Positions 7,455 to 10,986 of a stretch of DNA of 10,986 nucleotides are shown here, one piece after another. How positions within the stretch are numbered: position 1 is the first letter of the stretch; the number at the start of each line of letters is the position of its first letter. Source of the stretch: Lysobacterales bacterium (lineage in GTDB: Bacteria > Pseudomonadota > Gammaproteobacteria > Xanthomonadales > Xanthomonadaceae); the NCBI GenBank assembly GCA_015655035.1, contig JAATFS010000171.1, positions 1-10,986 of the forward strand. Reading direction: 5' to 3'. Made by a program: the position numbers and the translations under genes. The notes beneath the pieces are model-generated. The model saw nothing but the letters and a program-made list of their open reading frames with translations, made no database searches and was not told the origin of the DNA.

Positions 7455-8054
7455 TTACCGACAACGATAATCCGAGCCCATCGTACTTCCACGGAAAGGG
7501 TCGGTCAGGGCATCTGTATACTTCCCCATCAGCAATCGGTGGGTGGGCAGCAGATTCTTACGGTAAAAACGGCTAAAGGAGGCCAGATGCTCCCCGCGTT
7601 CCGTCAGCCTGACACAACCGTCATGGATCTGGATGGTTCCGGACTGCAATTGCTCGGTTAGCCGTACCTCGACCAAATGGTGTTCGCGCACATATTCATC
7701 GGTAAAAACCTGGCGGAAGGCATCCTCACGAATACCGCCACCGCGCTGCTGCAGCTTTTCGAGAATGTAAAAGGAAAGCGAGCGATCAATGACAGTCGGC
7801 ACGGAAATGGCGAAAAGATAGCCTCCCAGAATCCAGATCGCCAGGAGTTGGGTCGTTTCCAGAGTGGTGAAGCCGCGAAAGAAGCGCGCCATCGCCAAAC
7901 CCGCGCCCACCAGTACCGCCGCAATGATGCCATCCAGAATGCTTGCGTAGAAAACCACATTAACCGGCAGGTGGCGCATGTGCAGGTAGTAGACCACCAG
8001 CAGTGTAACCACATAGGCCAGGGTGGCCAGACCCACCTTGAGAAACTTGTTCAT
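7455..8054 (-). CDS. Unknown three-helix membrane protein with winged-helix-like C-terminal domain
   Basis: A 199-residue protein I do not recognise. Three hydrophobic segments (about 7-24, 33-55, 68-87) are followed by a soluble, charged region (88-199). That region reads like a winged helix: RSLSFYILEKLQQRGG (91-106) as a first helix, then RLTEQLQSGTIQI (131-143) and VRLTERGEHL (148-157), matching the usual RLxxLxxxGxI...LTxxG layout. Charge distribution (MNKFLK inside, RFFRG inside) would put the tail on the periplasmic side, odd for a DNA-binding fold, so it may serve protein contacts instead. It overlaps the GtrA-like gene by 4 bases (ATGA), and the large membrane protein gene follows after 18 bases, so it is an integral part of the cassette. 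Function is unknown; a partner or regulator of the flippase or transferase is a guess. Confidence 0.8.
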   Translation of the reverse strand: MNKFLKVGLATLAYVVTLLVVYYLHMRHLPVNVVFYASILDGIIAAVLVGAGLAMARFFRGFTTLETTQLLAIWILGGYLFAISVPTVIDRSLSFYILEKLQQRGGGIREDAFRQVFTDEYVREHHLVEVRLTEQLQSGTIQIHDGCVRLTERGEHLASFSRFYRKNLLPTHRLLMGKYTDALTDPFRGSTMGSDYRCR

Positions 8055-8449
8055 TTGAAGACCATGAATTTGTTGGCGACAAAACTGAAAGCCACTTGCA
8101 TACAGGTAGCGACCAGGAAACCTGCGCTGTAATCGAGCGCGTAGATGTCAGTCCAGAGGTGCAGAATTCCCGCGTGCAGCAGCGCAATAAAGCCGTAAGT
8201 AGCTACAAACAGCATTCCCTGCCTGGCAAACCCGCCGCGGGCGGCGCGAAATACGAAATACCGGCTCCCCAGAAATGACACGGCAATGCCGAAGATCGCG
8301 GCGACTCCATTCGCCGCACCCGCCGACTGCATCCCCAGCACTTCCATATTGAAGCGCAGCACACCGTAGTGGACGGCCGTCGCCACCAACCCATTGATTA
8401 GGTATCTGACGATCTGACTTCGCAGACCAGGGCTAGGTGTGGCGGACAT
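8051..8449 (-). CDS. GtrA-like family membrane protein (putative polyprenyl-sugar flippase)
   Basis: 132 residues with four hydrophobic segments (about 14-32, 42-62, 78-97, 107-125), the size and topology of GtrA-like proteins. These are thought to flip undecaprenyl-phosphate-linked sugars across the inner membrane or to assist in it. RYLINGLVATAVHYGVL (15-31) matches the family start, and each repeat ends in the family's aromatic-basic motif: SRYFVF (62-67) and NKFMVF (126-131). I chose ATG 8449 rather than the longer frame from 8503 because the extra residues would lie inside the preceding GT2 gene and read as its shadow. With this start the gene overlaps the GT2 stop by 17 bases and its own stop overlaps the next start by 4. 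Pairing with a GT2 enzyme is classic for this family. Confidence 0.87.
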   Translation of the reverse strand: MSATPSPGLRSQIVRYLINGLVATAVHYGVLRFNMEVLGMQSAGAANGVAAIFGIAVSFLGSRYFVFRAARGGFARQGMLFVATYGFIALLHAGILHLWTDIYALDYSAGFLVATCMQVAFSFVANKFMVFK

Positions 8450-9386
8450 GCAGTACTTCTGCCAGGAAATCCTTGTACGTCCCCGGCACCAGAACACCAC
8501 CACTGCGAATCATGCCCGACATCATCAGGACGATAAGGGTCAGCGCTGCGGTTTGCAGGAAAACCAGCAGCAGGATTCCGGTCACCAGCGAGAACCAGCC
8601 AGGCGTGGCGAATCCCGCCATCTTGAGGACCAGGGCGAGCCCTCCGCCCAGCACCGTCAAGCCGGCAACGGCGACACAGGCGATTCCGACACGGACGAGC
8701 ACGTCTTCGGCAAAGACCATGAGCGCACGGAATCCATGCAACGCAAGCCCGACGAAGTTCATCTTGCTGCGGCCTGCATAACGCGGCCCACGGTCCAATG
8801 CACAGGTGGCCACACGAAGCTTGGAGTTGAGCACACACGCAGCGACGTGCGTCCACAGTTCCTGCATCGCAGCCAGCCGCCGCACCGCTGACATCCTTGC
8901 GGCCATGAAATTGCCGAAGCTGATCCTGCGCCCACTGAGGAACGAGAACAGCCACTTGTAGACGATATAGAAGGTACGGAATTTAATGGTCTCGACCCGG
9001 CTCTTGCGCGTGGCCACTACTACGTCGACCTGCGGGGAATCCAACCCACGCAGCAACTCGGAGATGCTCTCGGGGGTATCCTCGCCATCGGAATCCATCA
9101 CAATCACCTTTTGTTCGTCGCTGAAATGCTCAGCCACATAACTCAGCCCGATTGCGATGGCTCGCTGGTGACCGACATTGCGACGCAACTTGATGACCAC
9201 GCCATCCAGGCCGGCGGCGGCGATGGCTGCAGGTTCCAGAGGCTGGCGTACCGACCCGTCGTCAACCGCGACGACGTAGGTACCGGCTCCCTGGCTCCTG
9301 GCAAGCTCTTGAAAAAGCCGGCTCGAGGCTTCGACATCCTCGAACACTGGCATTACAACCACAAGTGACGGTACGGTGCTACTCAT
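8433..9386 (-). CDS. GT2 family polyprenyl-phosphate glycosyltransferase (GtrB/DPM1-like)
   Basis: 317 residues: a cytoplasmic GT-A domain (about 1-225) followed by two membrane helices (about 231-254 and 262-290). VVVMPVFED (9-17) starts the fold and VDDGS (41-45) binds the nucleotide. MDSDGEDTPE (97-106) holds the metal-binding DxD (D98, D100), and RYAGRSKMNF (202-211) matches the conserved RxxGxSK of polyprenyl-phosphate hexosyltransferases. Length and two C-terminal helices fit GtrB-like enzymes that move a sugar from a nucleotide donor to undecaprenyl phosphate. The usual DADLQDPPE is changed to DSDGEDTPE, which may reflect another donor. The ATG overlaps the upstream uxs stop by 4 bases, and no strong ribosome binding site is seen, so translation probably depends on coupling. 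Given the neighbour, UDP-xylose is a plausible donor (inference). Confidence 0.9.
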   Translation of the reverse strand: MSSTVPSLVVVMPVFEDVEASSRLFQELARSQGAGTYVVAVDDGSVRQPLEPAAIAAAGLDGVVIKLRRNVGHQRAIAIGLSYVAEHFSDEQKVIVMDSDGEDTPESISELLRGLDSPQVDVVVATRKSRVETIKFRTFYIVYKWLFSFLSGRRISFGNFMAARMSAVRRLAAMQELWTHVAACVLNSKLRVATCALDRGPRYAGRSKMNFVGLALHGFRALMVFAEDVLVRVGIACVAVAGLTVLGGGLALVLKMAGFATPGWFSLVTGILLLVFLQTAALTLIVLMMSGMIRSGGVLVPGTYKDFLAEVLHVRHT

Positions 9387-10333
9387 TGCTGCAAGCGCTC
9401 ACGAAAGTAGGCAATGGTTTCCTTCAGACCGTCCTCAAGCGCGACCTTCGGCTCCCAGCCCAGGTTCGACTGAGCCAGGGTGATGTCCGGCTGACGCTGC
9501 TTCGGATCATCCTACGGCAACGGCTGGAAAACGATTTTCGAGGTACCTCCCACGAGTTTCAGCACCGTCTCGGCCAACTGCAGCATCGTAAACTCACCCG
9601 GGTTGCCTATGTTGACTGGACCCGTGAACTCCGAAGGACTATCCATCAGGCGCAGCATGCCTTCGACAAGATCGTCGACGTAGCAAAAGCTTCGCGTCTG
9701 GGTGCCATCGCCATAGATGGTGATCGCCTCACCACGCAGCGCCTGCACAATGAAATTGCTGACAACACGGCCATCGTTGGGGTGCATCCGCGGGCCGTAG
9801 GTATTGAAGATGCGCATCACCTTGATCTCCAGCTGGTGCTGGCGCCAATAATCGAAGAACAGGGTTTCCGCACAACGCTTGCCTTCGTCATAACAGCTGC
9901 GGATGCCTACCGGATTCACCCGCCCCCAGTAGCCTTCGACCTGCGGATGAATTTCCGGATCGCCGTAGACCTCGCTGGTACTGGCCTGGAGGATGCGGGC
10001 GTGCACGCGCTTGGCCAAGCCCAACATATTGATCGCCCCGTGCACGCTTGTCTTCGTCGTCTGTACGGGATCGGACTGGTAGTGTACCGGCGACGCCGGG
10101 CAAGCCAGATTGAATATCCTGTCCACCTCTACGTATAGCGGGAAGGTCACATCGTGCCGCATGAGCTCAAAGCGTGGATGGTTGAGCAGCCCTGCGACAT
10201 TCGCCTTGTTGCCCGTGTAGAAATTATCTACACACAGAACATCGCGGCCGGACTCGATCAGTCGATCACAAAGGTGGGAACCGAGAAAGCCGACACCTCC
10301 GGTCACTAACACCCTACTGTCATTTTGAAACAT
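9383..10333 (-). pseudogene. uxs: UDP-glucuronate decarboxylase (UDP-xylose synthase) with in-frame amber stop
   Basis: Extended SDR that oxidises and decarboxylates UDP-glucuronate to UDP-xylose. Seen: TGGVGFLGSHL (11-21, NAD loop), FNLACPASPVHYQ (74-86, a UXS hallmark), STSEVYG (118-124), catalytic Y148-DEG-K152, FNTYGPRMHPNDGRVV (176-191) and GDGTQTRSFCYVDD (208-221). The frame is stopped by TAG at codon 274 (9512-9514), leaving 273 residues. Past it the same frame continues with DDPKQRQPDITL and LGWEPK, the normal UXS C-terminus, to a TGA overlapping the GT2 start; read through, the product is 316 residues, normal for bacteria. The expected residue is probably Gln (CAG to TAG). The lost 42-residue tail belongs to the conserved domain, so the short product is probably inactive or unstable. 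The ATG at 10333 has a G-rich ribosome binding site (AGGGGGGA). Alternatives: sequencing error or amber suppression. Confidence 0.9.
9512..9514 (-). other. In-frame amber codon inside uxs
   Basis: The minus strand reads CCG TTG CCG TAG GAT GAT CCG: residues PLP, stop, DDP. Frame and family wording are intact on both sides, so this is a point nonsense change and not a frameshift. A single C-to-T change from CAG would explain it. Confidence 0.85.
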
Positions 10334-10537
10334 GTAATCCCCCTGTTGGATAACACCGGCTAACGGATATTAGAGGCGTCAAACTTGCCGCGAATGCGTA
10401 ACCTGAAATGATACGGCAGTTGACGGGGCGCAATGACGGCCACATATCCTGAATGTGGGCGTCAGCTCCCCCTTCCGCCCCCACGCATCGCCATCCTTCC
10501 AAAGCGCCAGCCATTCTAAACGGTGCAGCCACTGAGC
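10334..10537 (-). promoter_or_regulatory. Control region between the GT4 gene and uxs
   Basis: A 204-base AT-richer gap on the minus strand. Besides the hairpin at 10434-10464 it holds an imperfect inverted repeat AACTTGCCG/CGGCAGTT (10382-10390, 10414-10421; one bulged T). A TAATAT box at 10372-10367 lies about 35 bases before the uxs start and could be a -10, but no good -35 is present. The gap interrupts an otherwise packed operon, so a separate promoter for uxs and the Gtr-like genes is plausible. Confidence 0.3.
10434..10464 (-). terminator. Large hairpin downstream of the GT4 gene
   Basis: TGACG (10434-10438) and CCACAT (10440-10445) pair with ATGTGG (10453-10458) and CGTCA (10460-10464). 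This gives an 11-bp stem with a single mismatch and a 7-base loop, 73 bases beyond the GT4 stop. No T-run follows on the minus strand. It may be a weak or factor-dependent terminator for the upstream gene, or an operator for the uxs promoter. Confidence 0.35.
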
Positions 10538-10986
10538 TCACTCAAGCAGCGCCCGGGCCACGCTCTCCGCCGACTGGCGCCAGGTCATCGTCGTGATGCC
10601 ATACGGCTGGCGCCATCCGCCATTGGCCACTCCTTCGACAAGAATCCGGGCCAGCGCCTGATCATCCCCAACCGGGAAATAGGTAGCTTCGTCGCCGGCA
10701 ATTTCCCGGAACACCGGAATGTCGCTCAACAGAAGAGGCTTGCACTGGCTCCCCGCTTCCACGAGCGGCAAACCGAATCCTTCCGCCAGCGAAGCTTGAA
10801 CAAGCCCGCTGGAGTGCGCGACTAGCAGCTCCAGATCCGCATCGGAAAGCCCTTCCAGCCAAAACAGGCGCTTCCCGGCCTTCGGATGTTCGCGGAGCCG
10901 CCGTGCCAGCGCGTCGACGTTCCATCCATGCTTACCGACGATGACCAATGCGATGTCAGCGCCTTGTTCCCACGCACGCTCAAAAC
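10538..10986 (-). CDS. GT4 family glycosyltransferase (C-terminal part, runs off right edge)
   Basis: The last 148 residues of a cytoplasmic retaining glycosyltransferase, GT-B fold. FERAWEQGADIALVIVGKHGW starts the C-terminal Rossmann domain, LFWLEGLSDADLELL (40-54 of the visible part) is the usual helix entry, and EGFGLPLVEA (68-77) is the E-x7-E motif (E68, E76) that grips the nucleotide-sugar. LLLSDIPVFREIAGDEATYF (85-104) is the next conserved stretch. The frame is open through the right edge, so the TTG at 10948 is not a real start. Such GT4 enzymes commonly build O-antigen main chains with rhamnose or mannose; the sugar here cannot be read. It is on the same strand as uxs, 204 bases ahead. 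Confidence 0.9.
   Translation of the reverse strand, partial: FERAWEQGADIALVIVGKHGWNVDALARRLREHPKAGKRLFWLEGLSDADLELLVAHSSGLVQASLAEGFGLPLVEAGSQCKPLLLSDIPVFREIAGDEATYFPVGDDQALARILVEGVANGGWRQPYGITTMTWRQSAESVARALLE

Noticed and set aside
8450..8503. 18-residue N-terminal extension of the GtrA-like protein
   Set aside because: It overlaps the GT2 coding end and has no family character; ATG 8449 gives the normal GtrA size.
9383..9514. Frameshift as the cause of the uxs interruption
   Set aside because: The frame before and after the TAG is the same, so it is a nonsense change.
9365..10138. 257-residue plus-strand frame opposite uxs
   Set aside because: Antisense shadow of uxs; no recognisable domain and no ribosome binding site context.
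10538..10948. TTG at 10948 as the start of a short glycosyltransferase gene
   Set aside because: The frame stays open and family-like to the window edge, so the gene is only cut by the window.
1..10986. tRNA, rRNA, CRISPR array, insertion sequence or phage integrase
   Set aside because: No cloverleaf, regular spaced repeats, transposase motifs or terminal repeats were recognised by eye in any spacer.

Overview
The window reads as a chromosomal piece of a xanthomonad (Xanthomonas or a close relative). It is GC-rich, and the order rmlD-rmlC-rmlA-rmlB | etfB-etfA | surface-polysaccharide genes is the one known beside the Xanthomonas lipopolysaccharide (LPS) locus, whose variable part lies between etfA and metB. 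The genus call rests on gene order and protein character read by eye, not on a database search.

Layout. (1) 1-3011, minus strand: the dTDP-L-rhamnose operon, transcribed rmlB-rmlA-rmlC-rmlD. rmlA/rmlC and rmlC/rmlD overlap by 1 and 4 bases; rmlD runs off the left edge. (2) 3012-3249: divergent control region with two tandem hairpins in the rmlB leader. (3) 3250-4937, plus strand: etfB-etfA, the two subunits of electron transfer flavoprotein, sharing a TAATG junction and followed by a terminator-like hairpin. (4) 4938-5390: a 450-base spacer with no convincing gene, possibly holding a broken small ORF. (5) 5391-10333, minus strand: a tightly packed accessory operon in the order UDP-glucuronate decarboxylase (UDP-xylose synthase), GT2 polyprenyl-phosphate glycosyltransferase with two C-terminal membrane helices, GtrA-like small membrane protein, unknown three-helix membrane protein with a winged-helix-like tail, and a 681-residue GT-C-like membrane protein. 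(6) 10538-10986, minus strand: the C-terminal half of a GT4 glycosyltransferase, running off the right edge.

How it works together. rmlBACD makes dTDP-rhamnose, the likely main-chain sugar of the O-antigen. The accessory operon looks like a GtrA/GtrB/GT-C style periplasmic glycosylation pathway preceded by its own donor-sugar gene. The simplest reading is that xylose (or a related pentose) is loaded onto undecaprenyl phosphate inside the cell, flipped across the inner membrane and added as a side branch to the polysaccharide in the periplasm. Xylose-branched rhamnans are known from xanthomonad LPS. The most striking defect is an in-frame amber codon (9512-9514) in the UDP-xylose synthase gene. 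The last 42 codons remain intact beyond it and still end in the ATGA overlap with the next gene, so the lesion is recent, read through, or an error.
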